Made by a program: the position numbers and the translations under genes
In this document: one piece after another, positions 8,441 to 15,047 of the stretch
Position numbering within the stretch: the first letter of the stretch is position 1
Layout: each line of letters begins with the position of its first letter
Notes under the pieces: generated by a model
What the model saw: only the letters and a program-made list of their open reading frames with translations
What the model was told of the DNA's origin: nothing
Databases searched by the model: none
Assembly: GCA_033720955.1 (NCBI GenBank)
Contig: JAWWBN010000053.1
Span: forward strand, 1 to 17,839
DNA from: JAWWBN01 sp033720955
Lineage (GTDB): Bacteria; Acidobacteriota; Thermoanaerobaculia; Multivoradales; JAHEKO01
DNA length: 17,839 nt
Direction: 5' to 3'

Positions 8441-8468
8441 CGGGCGCCGGGGACCCGACCCCGGCCCG
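8441..8468 (-). terminator. GC-rich hairpin after the PLP-enzyme gene
   Basis: An inverted repeat ten base pairs long with a two-base bulge (CGGG, bulge, CCGGGG, six-base loop, CCCCGG, CCCG) lies about 10 bases beyond the stop of the PLP-enzyme gene and before the kinase gene. There is no T-run after it, so a classic intrinsic terminator is not shown. It may slow or attenuate read-through into the kinase operon, or be incidental in this GC-rich DNA. Confidence 0.3.
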
Positions 8469-8477
8469 CCGCCCCCG

Positions 8478-9785
8478 TCAGCCGGTGCTTCCCGCCGCGC
8501 CGACGGGCGAGGCGGGCAGCTCCACCGCCGCGAGGGCGGCCTCGAGATCGGCGATCAGATCGTCGGGGTGCTCGATCCCCACGGACAGACGGACCAGGCC
8601 CGGGGTGATGCCGATGGCCGCCTGCTGATCGACCGGCACGTCGGCGTGGGTCATGGTCGCCGGGTGCTCGATGAGCGACTCGTTGCCGCCCAGGCTGACC
8701 GCCAGCTTGGGCAGCTTGACGGCGTTGAGGAAGCGGAACGCCTCCTTCTCGCCGGCGTCGCGCAGCTCGAAAGAGAGCAGGGCGCCCCCGCCGGAGCACT
8801 GCCGGGCGAAGATCTCCGCCTGCGCGGGGTCCTCGTCGTGGCCGGGGTAGTGGACGCGGGAGATCTTCGGGTGCCGGGCGAGCCAGCGGACCACCCGCTC
8901 GGCGTTCTTGCGCGAGCAGGTCATCCGCAGCTTGGCGGTCTCCAGCGACCGCAGCAGGAGCCAGGCCGAGTGCGGGTCGAGCATGGTGCCCAGGATGGTG
9001 CGGTAGAGCTTCACCCGGTCGATCAGCTCCGCGCTGCCCAGGGCGGCGCCGGCCACCAGGTCGCTGTGGCCGCCCATGTACTTGGTGGCGGAGTAGAGCA
9101 CCAGGTCGGCGCCGTGGCGGATGGGCTGCTGGTACAGGGGGCCCAGCAGGGTGTTGTCCACCGCGACCAGGGCCCCGGCGTCGTGCGCCGCGGCGGCGAC
9201 GGCGGCGATGTCGGTGAGGACGGTGGTGGGGTTGGCCGGCACCTCCAGGAAGACCATCCGGCAGGGCTGGCCGGCCTCCTCCTGCTCGCGGCAGAGCCCG
9301 GCGATCCGGTCGGCCGGCGATCCGGCGGGAACCTGGCGCACCGCGATCTTCATCTCCGGCAGGATCTCCTCCATCAGGTAGTCGGTGCCGCCGTAGACCG
9401 GGCGCGAGAAGATCACCGAATCGCCCGGAGCGAGCAGGCTCAGGAGGGTGGTGGAGATCGCCGCCATGCCGGAGGAGAACACGGCGGAGGCCTCGGCGTC
9501 GTCCCACAGGTTGAGCCGCTCCTCGAGGATCTGCAGGTCGGGATTGTTGAGCCGGCTGTAGATCAGGCCCATGGGACGGGTGGGATCGCGCTCCTCCAGC
9601 CCATAGGCCCAGCGGAAGTACTCCTTGCCCGCCTCGGCGGTGGGGAAGACGAAGGTGGAGGTCTGGAAGATCGGCGGCTTGACGGCGCCCTCGGACCACT
9701 CCGGGTGGTAGCCGTAGCTCATCATCTGCGATTCCGGCCGCATGCCGGGGTGGCGATCGGGACCGGGCTGGCGCTTGCGTTTCAT
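8478..9785 (-). CDS. Cys/Met-metabolism PLP-dependent enzyme (cystathionine gamma-synthase/lyase family)
   Basis: A 435-residue fold-type I PLP enzyme of the trans-sulfuration (gamma) family, which makes or breaks C-gamma substituents of cystathionine, homocysteine or methionine. Family marks: YSRLNNP at 76-82 (Tyr and Arg that reach the neighbouring subunit's PLP phosphate), SSGMAAI at 104-110, VYGGTDY at 130-136, AVDNT with Asp210, the Schiff-base Lys235 in YSATKYMGGHSD, and SLGGNESLIEHPATMTH at 364-380. Glycine follows YG where methionine gamma-lyases usually have cysteine, which argues mildly against that activity; synthase, lyase or acylhomoserine sulfhydrylase cannot be told apart here. 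The start at 9785 is chosen over longer upstream readings because GGGGAGG lies six bases before ATG and the homology begins there. The gene is divergent from the cytochrome c gene. Confidence 0.92.
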   Translation of the reverse strand: MKRKRQPGPDRHPGMRPESQMMSYGYHPEWSEGAVKPPIFQTSTFVFPTAEAGKEYFRWAYGLEERDPTRPMGLIYSRLNNPDLQILEERLNLWDDAEASAVFSSGMAAISTTLLSLLAPGDSVIFSRPVYGGTDYLMEEILPEMKIAVRQVPAGSPADRIAGLCREQEEAGQPCRMVFLEVPANPTTVLTDIAAVAAAAHDAGALVAVDNTLLGPLYQQPIRHGADLVLYSATKYMGGHSDLVAGAALGSAELIDRVKLYRTILGTMLDPHSAWLLLRSLETAKLRMTCSRKNAERVVRWLARHPKISRVHYPGHDEDPAQAEIFARQCSGGGALLSFELRDAGEKEAFRFLNAVKLPKLAVSLGGNESLIEHPATMTHADVPVDQQAAIGITPGLVRLSVGIEHPDDLIADLEAALAAVELPASPVGAAGSTG

Positions 9786-9855
9786 GGGAACCTCCCCGTC
9801 GATTCTGCACCCTCCCGGCCGGAGCCGCCAGACTCGGGCAGGCGGCGCGAGACCC

Positions 9856-9871
9856 CCACCCGGCCGGGTGG
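9856..9871. promoter_or_regulatory. 16-bp perfect palindrome in divergent promoter region
   Basis: CCACCCGGCCGGGTGG is a perfect inverted repeat in the 126-base gap between the PLP-enzyme gene (minus) and the cytochrome c gene (plus). Its position between two divergent starts suits an operator for a dimeric regulator. The DNA is extremely GC-rich, so chance occurrence is possible. No convincing -35/-10 pair was found in either direction in this gap. Confidence 0.3.
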
Positions 9872-9911
9872 CCGGCGACGCGGCGGTAGGATCGGAGGGC
9901 AAGGAACCCGT

Positions 9912-10381
9912 ATGCCGACCGCCACCCTCCCTCCGCGGACGGCCCCAGTGGCCGTCGCCCTGCTCATCCTGGCGCTGCCGGCGCTGACCCCGTCGCCGGC
10001 CGCGGCCGCCTCCAGCGAGGCGGTGGAGGGCGACGAGGTGGGGCGCGGCCGCCTCCTGTTCCGTATCCACTGTGCGAGCTGCCACGGCGCCGACGGCCGC
10101 GCGGCGGCCCGGTGGCCGAGGTGCTCAAGAAGACGCCGCCCGACCTGACCGCCATCGCCCGGCGCCGCGACGGCGCCTTCTCGAGCGAGGAGGTGGCGCG
10201 GATCATCGACGGACGCGCCGAGATCCGCAGCCACGGCGGGCGCGAGATGCCGGTTTGGGGGGCCAGCTTCCAGGAGCTGGGGCGCGACGACGACCGCGAG
10301 ACCGAGATCGCGGCGAAGATCGCGGCCCTGGTGGCCTGGCTGCGGTCGATCCAGGAGCCGCCGGAGGGCGTCGAGGAGTAG
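9912..10381 (+). pseudogene. Exported class I cytochrome c, apparent one-base frameshift
   Basis: The ATG at 9912 has AAGGA about 6 bases upstream and opens a Sec signal peptide (hydrophobic APVAVALLILALPAL, then an alanine-rich cleavage region near residue 33). The heme-attachment motif CASCH follows at residues 54-58. The frame then runs into unrelated arginine-rich sequence and stops at 10148. Shifting by one base near 10095-10111 restores a protein of about 156 residues to the TAG at 10379-10381, including GGPVAEVLKKTPPDL and REMPVWG, whose methionine (about 113) is the expected axial heme ligand. One missing base in the GC run explains both halves; no slippery site for programmed shifting is evident. 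It is either a recent inactivating deletion or a sequencing error. A repaired protein would be a periplasmic electron carrier. Confidence 0.82.
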
Positions 10382-10389
10382 CTCCGCGG

Positions 10390-11664
10390 CTAGGGCGACG
10401 GGGGTGGCGCCAGCCGCCAGCCGCCCTCTTCCTCCCGCTCGACCCCCCAGCCCTCGGCCAGACGCAGGGTCCAGCCCTCGGCGGTCAGGTTGCGTCCGTC
10501 GAGACGGGCCGTGCCCGGCAGCGCCAGCGAAGTGAAGTCGGCGGCGAGGAGCGCACCGGCGCTGACCTCCACCTCGCCCCAGGAGTCCTGGATGGTGATC
10601 CGGCGGTAGACCGAGCCGTGCGGCGGGAGCGGGGTGACGGCGTTGGGGTCGAACTGCATCTGCATCTGGCGCAGCGGCAGGACGAGGGCGGGTCGTCGCA
10701 CCAGGGTGTCGAGCAGCCGCTCCCGCTCCCGACGGTGGGCGTCGGCCCGGGCGCTCTCCTCGGCGGCGACCTCGGCGAGCCCGTACTCCGCCGCCCGCGC
10801 GTCGGCCGCGCCCTCGACCTCGGTCGGGGGCCAGACAGCCTCCAGAGCGGCGGCGGCCAGGTCGCCGAAGCCGACGCCCGGACCGATCTGTCGCCGCCAC
10901 CCCGGGGCCAGGTCGTCGAGCAGGATCCCCCAGGCCGGCCCGGTGGCGTAGGCGAAGCTGCGGGCGAAGGCGTCGGCCTGCTCGGCGCGGTCGAGGGCGG
11001 CGGCGGCGGCGACGGCGACCTCCCGCCCGTGGCCCAGCCGGTCTCCGGTGTACTGCGCCAGCCCTTCGTTGAGCTCCAGCGCGGTCTCGTCCTCGCGGGC
11101 GCCGGGGTGGAGCGCGTGGCGCCGGGCGCGGAAGAGGAGGGCGTCGGCCACGGCCTCCCGCCGCGCCGCGTCCTCGGAGTCGAGGGCCCGCCGCAGCGCC
11201 CGCCACTCCAGCCGCAGCCAGACCCGACCGCTCTCCCTCGCCAGGTGTCCGTTCTCGACCAGAGGGGCGTCGAAGCCGAGCTGGGGCTGCACCCGGTGCC
11301 ACGCCTCGTGCAGGAGGAGCGCGCGGCGCACCGGTGGATCGTCGGGCAGGGGCCAGAGGACCATGGACCAACGGCGGCCCTCCCATTCGAAGGCGGTGTT
11401 GGAGAGGCCGATCTCGTCGGGGAGGGTGCCGACGTAGACCGCCCCGGAGGCCTCGAGGGCGCCGCCGAAGTCGGCCGTGTTGGCCACCGCCCGCCGGCTC
11501 TCCCCCTCCACGATCACCAGCGGTCCGCAGAGGGAGACCCCCCAGAGCTCGCCGCCCTCCTCCCGGCAGGCTCTCTGGTAGTCGGCGAGGGCCTCGGCGG
11601 CGGCCGTCTCGAAGCCCGAAGGGGCGGCCGCGACGAGGAGGGCGGAGAGGAGCAGCGGTGTCAG
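10390..11664 (-). CDS. Predicted exported HExxH (zinc metallopeptidase-like) protein, probable CTG start
   Basis: A 424-residue protein of no family I can name. HEAWH at residues 119-123 followed by NEGLAQY with Glu200 gives a gluzincin-like HExxH...E zinc site. The C-terminal quarter looks rich in beta-strand. The only normal start, GTG at 11517, would remove 49 in-frame residues that look genuine: a hydrophobic leader TPLLLSALLVAAAPSG followed by LADYQRACREEGGELWGVSLCGPL, with two cysteines that could form a disulfide. No ATG, GTG or TTG lies in that stretch, but CTG at 11664 has GAGGAG seven bases upstream and overlaps the upstream TGA as CTGA. I therefore place the start there. It is translationally coupled to the M15 peptidase gene and converges on the cytochrome c gene, stops 9 bases apart. 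The leader lacks a basic N-terminus, so export is likely but not certain. Confidence 0.75.
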   Translation of the reverse strand: MTPLLLSALLVAAAPSGFETAAAEALADYQRACREEGGELWGVSLCGPLVIVEGESRRAVANTADFGGALEASGAVYVGTLPDEIGLSNTAFEWEGRRWSMVLWPLPDDPPVRRALLLHEAWHRVQPQLGFDAPLVENGHLARESGRVWLRLEWRALRRALDSEDAARREAVADALLFRARRHALHPGAREDETALELNEGLAQYTGDRLGHGREVAVAAAAALDRAEQADAFARSFAYATGPAWGILLDDLAPGWRRQIGPGVGFGDLAAAALEAVWPPTEVEGAADARAAEYGLAEVAAEESARADAHRRERERLLDTLVRRPALVLPLRQMQMQFDPNAVTPLPPHGSVYRRITIQDSWGEVEVSAGALLAADFTSLALPGTARLDGRNLTAEGWTLRLAEGWGVEREEEGGWRLAPPPSP

Positions 11665-12296
11665 GGGCCCGCTCCTCGGGTCAGCCGTGCGGCCAGCTCG
11701 TCCAGCTCCCGCATCTGCACGATCCCGCTGGGCAGCAGCCCGGCGGCGCGCTGCAGCTCCTGCACGGCCGCCTCGGTCCGGGGACCGAACTGGCCGTCGG
11801 CGGACCCGGGGTCGAAACCGGCCTCGTCGAGCAGCCGCTGGAGCTGCTCGGTGGCCTCGGCCTCGGCCTGGATGCCGCGTCGGAACCGGCCGATGGCGGC
11901 GGCCCGCAGGGTCCGCAGGGAGAACGGCGACGGGACCTGGAAGTGGGGCCGGTCGGGGAAGCGCGTCCAGTCACCGCCCCACTCGAGGCCGAGCGACTTT
12001 CCGAGCTCGCCCACCTCCTCCCAGGGGTTGTCGTCGCCGAAGGGGCTCGCCGCCGGCGGCGAGCGAAAGGCGACGTCGAAGGCCAGACCGTGGTTGTGGC
12101 TCGACTCGCCCCCCTGCGCGTTGGTCACCACCGGTCCCGAGCGGGAACGGCCCTGGGCGTAGAGCTCGTCCTGCTCGTGAAAGGTGCGCAGCGTCGAGGT
12201 GACGAAGATCTCGATGCCCCGGGATCGACACTCCGCGAGAAGCTGCTGCGCCAGCAGCCGCCCCCGCGGAACCAGGTCGTCGATTCTCCGGCTCAT
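11661..12296 (-). CDS. M15 (VanY/endolysin-like) peptidoglycan peptidase with peptidoglycan-binding domain
   Basis: A 211-residue protein. Residues about 10-125 carry the LAS-type zinc peptidase motif SxHxxGxAxD (SSHNHGLAFD, ligands His67 and Asp74) and the third ligand in RPHFQVP (His118), as in M15 D,D-carboxypeptidases and phage L-alanyl-D-glutamate endopeptidases. Residues about 150-205 form a PG_binding_1-like domain (LQRLLDEAGFDPGSADGQFGPRTEAAV). The start at 12296 has GGGAGG about nine bases upstream; longer in-frame readings lack this. There is no signal peptide, the arrangement of phage endolysins rather than of housekeeping carboxypeptidases, though no holin or phage gene is nearby. 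Its stop overlaps the start of the exported HExxH gene, suggesting linked function at the cell wall. Confidence 0.88.
   Translation of the reverse strand: MSRRIDDLVPRGRLLAQQLLAECRSRGIEIFVTSTLRTFHEQDELYAQGRSRSGPVVTNAQGGESSHNHGLAFDVAFRSPPAASPFGDDNPWEEVGELGKSLGLEWGGDWTRFPDRPHFQVPSPFSLRTLRAAAIGRFRRGIQAEAEATEQLQRLLDEAGFDPGSADGQFGPRTEAAVQELQRAAGLLPSGIVQMRELDELAARLTRGAGP
11662..11677 (-). promoter_or_regulatory. Ribosome-binding site and CTG start overlapping a stop codon
   Basis: On the minus strand GAGGAG (11672-11677) is followed by a seven-base spacer and CTG (11662-11664), which shares TG with the TGA stop of the upstream peptidase gene. The spacing is optimal for initiation and the geometry is that of the common ATGA overlap with C in place of A. 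It decides the start of the HExxH protein gene. Confidence 0.55.
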
Positions 12297-12471
12297 CGTC
12301 CCACCTCCCGACTCGCCCTCTCGACGAGCCGCGTCCCCGACGATAGCCCATGGCCTCCTCCGCCCCCAAGCGGCCAGGTAGAGCCGAGAGGGGCGCGTAT
12401 CGGCCGCCCCGACCTCGGCAACCCGACCCACGGGAGGACCGAGGCGGCCCGGGCGATCTCGTGATGGGCTA
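12297..12471 (-). other. Intergenic gap with imperfect hairpin after kefC-like gene
   Basis: The 175 bases between the Kef antiporter stop and the M15 peptidase start contain an inverted repeat at 12402-12449: GGCCGCC + TCGG pairs with CCGA + GGCGGCC, with a six-base bulge and a long loop. It lies about 23 bases past the antiporter stop and might act as a terminator, but no T-run follows. A weak promoter-like pair, TTGGGG and TATCGT 18 bases apart, precedes the peptidase gene. Neither is firm. Confidence 0.25.
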
Positions 12472-14376
12472 CTAGCCGCCGGCCCCGTCCGCCGGGCGGC
12501 CGCCGTACTCGCGCCGCAGCGACTCCGCGTCCCATCCGGCGTCGCGCATCTCGTCGTCGTCCTCGAGGTCGCCGAGCAGCAGCTTCTCCAGATCCTCGAT
12601 CCGCTGCCGCGCCTCGCCCAGGTAGCGCTTGCGATCGTGCCGCAGGCCGGCCAGCTCGCGGACGGCGCGCTCGTCGTGCCGGCGGAAGGTCTGTGCCGCC
12701 CGGTGCGCCTGGTGGGCGCGGAACCCGAGCAGCCGCAGCGCCCGGACCCCCAGCCGGAGCGAGGAGTCCAGCTTGTCGCGGAAGACGTGCTCGACCCCGG
12801 CCTCGTGGAGCGCGTAGGCCGCCTGCCGGTCGGGAGCCCGGGTGAGCACGGTCAGGTGGGGGAAGTGCCTGCGCACGGTCGCCACCAGCTCGCGGTTCTT
12901 CTCCGGGCTGTCGAGGGCGGCCACCAGCAGCTTCGCCTCCCGCGCCCCCGCGGCGCGCAGCAGGTCCAGCCGGCCGGCGTCGCCGTAGTAGACCTCCAGC
13001 CCCAGCTTGCGCAGCAGATCGACCCGGTCGGAGTCGTGGTCGAGAACCGTCTGCTCGACGCCGTTGGCCCGCAGCAGCCGGCCCACCACGGCGCCGAAGC
13101 TGCCGAAGCCCGCGATGATCACCTTCCCCTTCCGGTCGATCTCGTCGGCCGGCCGGGTCTCCCGCTCGCGGGTTCCGACACGCGGCTGCACCAGCCGCTC
13201 GTTCACCAGCATCAGGACGGGGGTGGCCGCCATGGTCAGCGCCACCACCGCGATCAGCCGTCCGGCCAGGCCCTCCCCGACCACTCCGTACCGAGTCGCG
13301 AAGGAGAGCAGCACGAAGGCGAACTCGCCCCCCTGGGCGAGCGAGAAGCCGAAGAGGAGGTTCTGGTCGAGGCTCATCCGGAAGACCCTCCCCAGGACGA
13401 GCAGCACCGCCAGCTTGGCCGCCATGAGGGTGGCCATCAGGGCGAAGATCCCGCCGGGCGCCTCGGCGATCAGCCCGAAGTCGATCGAGGCCCCGATGGC
13501 GATGAAGAAGAGACCCAGCAGGAGGCCCTTGAACGGCTCGATGTCGCCCTCCAGCTCGTGGCGGTACTCGCTGCGCGCCAGCACCACTCCGGCCAGGAAG
13601 GTGCCGAGAGCGGGGCTCACCCCCACCTTGGTCATCAGCACCGCCGTGGCGATCACCAGCAGAAGCGCCGCCGCCGTGAACAGCTCGCGGAGGCCCGTGC
13701 GGGCGATGGCCCGGAAGGCGGGCTGGAGCAGGTACCGCCCCCCGAGAATGATCAGCGCGACCGCGGCCAGCACCGCCAGGGTCTGCGCCCAGGCCGGCAG
13801 GCCCTCGACCCAGGTGGGGCCGTGCCCTCCGGCCTCGCCGGCCTTCTCGGCCCCCGGCGGCGCCAGCAGCGGCAGCAGGGCGAGGATGGGGATGACGGCG
13901 ATGTCCTGGAAGAGCAGGACAGTGAACGAGCTCTGCCCGCCGTGGGTGCCCAGGAGGTTCTTCTCGTTGAGGGTCTGGAGCACGATGGCGGTGGAGGAGA
14001 GGGCCAGGGTGAGGCCCACCGCCACCGCCGTCCGCGGCTCGAGACCCAGCCCGAGGCCGATGCCGGCGAGCGCCAGGGCGGTCACCCCGACCTGGAGGCC
14101 GCCCAGCCCCAGGATGGGCCCGCGCAGCCGCCACACCCGGCTGGGCTCCAGCTCCAGGCCGATCAGGAAGAGCATCAGCACCACTCCGAACTCGGCGAAG
14201 TGGAGCACGTCCTGGCCCTCCTCGCCTACCAGGCCCAGCGCCCAGGGGCCGATGGCCACCCCGGCGAGAAGGTAGCCGAGGACCGAGCCCAGGCCCAGCC
14301 GCTTGGCGATGGGCACCGACACCACCGCCGCGGTCAGGTAGACCAGAGCCTGGTAGAAGAAGCCGCCGCCGCTCAT
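12472..14376 (-). CDS. kefC: Glutathione-regulated potassium-efflux system protein, KefC/KefB type
   Basis: A 634-residue CPA2 antiporter that exchanges cytoplasmic potassium for protons; in E. coli it is held shut by glutathione and opened by glutathione-electrophile adducts. Residues about 5-390 form the membrane domain, with ALSSTAIVLQT (125-135) and LLFQDIAVIP (154-163). The Kef regulatory loop and next helix are clear at about 272-300 (RHELEGDIEPFKGLLLGLFF, then GASIDF). Residues 417-545 are a KTN/RCK domain with GFGSFG (423-428), LDHDSD (445-450) and YYGDAGRLDLL, closely matching KefC. The tail from about 550 is charged and helical. ATG at 14376 has GGAGGA about five bases upstream and overlaps the KefF-like stop by four bases (ATGA). 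Kef identity is strong; KefB versus KefC is not resolved, and whether glutathione is the ligand in this organism is unknown. Confidence 0.9.
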   Translation of the reverse strand: MSGGGFFYQALVYLTAAVVSVPIAKRLGLGSVLGYLLAGVAIGPWALGLVGEEGQDVLHFAEFGVVLMLFLIGLELEPSRVWRLRGPILGLGGLQVGVTALALAGIGLGLGLEPRTAVAVGLTLALSSTAIVLQTLNEKNLLGTHGGQSSFTVLLFQDIAVIPILALLPLLAPPGAEKAGEAGGHGPTWVEGLPAWAQTLAVLAAVALIILGGRYLLQPAFRAIARTGLRELFTAAALLLVIATAVLMTKVGVSPALGTFLAGVVLARSEYRHELEGDIEPFKGLLLGLFFIAIGASIDFGLIAEAPGGIFALMATLMAAKLAVLLVLGRVFRMSLDQNLLFGFSLAQGGEFAFVLLSFATRYGVVGEGLAGRLIAVVALTMAATPVLMLVNERLVQPRVGTRERETRPADEIDRKGKVIIAGFGSFGAVVGRLLRANGVEQTVLDHDSDRVDLLRKLGLEVYYGDAGRLDLLRAAGAREAKLLVAALDSPEKNRELVATVRRHFPHLTVLTRAPDRQAAYALHEAGVEHVFRDKLDSSLRLGVRALRLLGFRAHQAHRAAQTFRRHDERAVRELAGLRHDRKRYLGEARQRIEDLEKLLLGDLEDDDEMRDAGWDAESLRREYGGRPADGAGG

Positions 14377-14936
14377 CCGCTCTCCTCCGCTCCACGATCC
14401 TCGTCTCCGTCGCGCAGCGCCTCGATGCGCCGGCGGTACCGCCGCGCGTGCTGCTCGATCTCTCCCCGCGTCATGCCGTGGGCCCCGTGGACCACGAAAG
14501 GCGGGAGGTACTCCATGCCGCACAGGACGAAGGTCTGCTCCACCGGCGCCAGAAGCTCGCGCATGGTGAAGCGGTTGTGGCCGCCGTGCCGGTAGGCCTC
14601 GGCGCCGCCGCCGGTCGAGATGGCGGAGAGCACCCGCTTGCCGGCGAGCGCCGTCCCCTCGGAGCCGTAGGCCCAGCCGTGCTCCAGCACGAGGTCGATC
14701 CACTGCTTGAGAAGCGGTGGCACCGAGTACCAGAAGAAGGGGTGGTGCAGCACGACCTGGTCGTGCTTCTCCAGCAGACGCTGCTCCCGCGGCACGTCCA
14801 CGTCGTACTCGGGGTACTCCTCGTAGAGGTCGTGGAAGGTCACTCCGTCCAGTCCCCGGACCGCCGCCGCCAGTCGGCGGTTGACGCGCGACTTCTCGAG
14901 CGCCGGGTGGGCGAAGAGGACGAGGATCGGGGGCAC
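14373..14936 (-). CDS. kefF: KefF/KefG-like NAD(P)H oxidoreductase, ancillary to the Kef antiporter
   Basis: A 187-residue flavodoxin-fold quinone reductase. Family marks are the N-terminal VLFAHPALEKSRVN (FMN phosphate loop), DLYEEYPEYDVD at 36-47, HHPFFWYSVPPLLKQWID at 64-81 and the flavin-side loop STGGGAEAYRHGG at 107-119. In E. coli KefF binds KefC, is needed for full potassium efflux and also reduces quinones. The 4-bp overlap with the antiporter gene supports the same partnership. The GTG start at 14936 begins exactly where homology begins; no Shine-Dalgarno sequence precedes it, and a promoter directly upstream suggests a leaderless message. It could equally be called KefG. Confidence 0.88.
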   Translation of the reverse strand: MPPILVLFAHPALEKSRVNRRLAAAVRGLDGVTFHDLYEEYPEYDVDVPREQRLLEKHDQVVLHHPFFWYSVPPLLKQWIDLVLEHGWAYGSEGTALAGKRVLSAISTGGGAEAYRHGGHNRFTMRELLAPVEQTFVLCGMEYLPPFVVHGAHGMTRGEIEQHARRYRRRIEALRDGDEDRGAEESG

Positions 14937-14945
14937 GGCCAGTAG

Positions 14946-14974
14946 ATTAAAGGGACGTCGAGGTCCGGCTGCAA
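14946..14974 (-). promoter_or_regulatory. Candidate sigma-70 promoter for the kefF-kefC operon
   Basis: On the minus strand TTGCAG (14969-14974) and TTTAAT (14946-14951) are separated by exactly 17 bases, each a good match to the -35 and -10 consensus in otherwise GC-rich DNA. Transcription would begin within a few bases of the GTG at 14936, which lacks a ribosome-binding site, so a leaderless or near-leaderless message is predicted. Confidence 0.55.
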
Positions 14975-15016
14975 GTCGAGGCGCCGGGCCGCCGCATCCG
15001 GCGGGGACGTCCGAGG
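14952..15016. repeat. Paired GGGACGTC repeats in the kefF-nhaA divergent region
   Basis: GGGACGTCGAGG (14952-14963) and GGGACGTCCGAGG (15004-15016) are near-identical direct repeats 52 bases apart, each centred on the palindromic GACGTC. The first lies inside the spacer of the candidate kefF promoter, the second ahead of nhaA. They may be binding sites for one regulator serving both operons. A small CCGCCG-CATC-CGGCGG hairpin (14989-15004) lies between them. Confidence 0.35.
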
Positions 15017-15047
15017 CGAAGGGTACTGGCAAGGAGAGCTGTGCGCC

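Noticed and set aside
9786..10085. N-terminal extension of the PLP enzyme to 10085
   Set aside because: It would run antisense through the cytochrome c gene; the ATG at 9785 has a strong ribosome-binding site and matches the family start.
10095..10111. Programmed frameshift in the cytochrome c gene
   Set aside because: No slippery heptamer or fitting stimulatory element is evident; a simple one-base loss or sequencing error is more likely.
11661..12296. Prophage remnant, because of the endolysin-like peptidase
   Set aside because: No holin, spanin, tail, integrase or attachment repeat is seen nearby; neighbours are housekeeping genes.
12297..12431. N-terminal extension of the M15 peptidase to 12431
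   Set aside because: The added residues look non-coding, while ATG 12296 has a GGGAGG site at suitable distance.
10072..12464. Plus-strand open frames over the HExxH and M15 genes
   Set aside because: Compositionally biased shadows of minus-strand genes with motifs and start signals.
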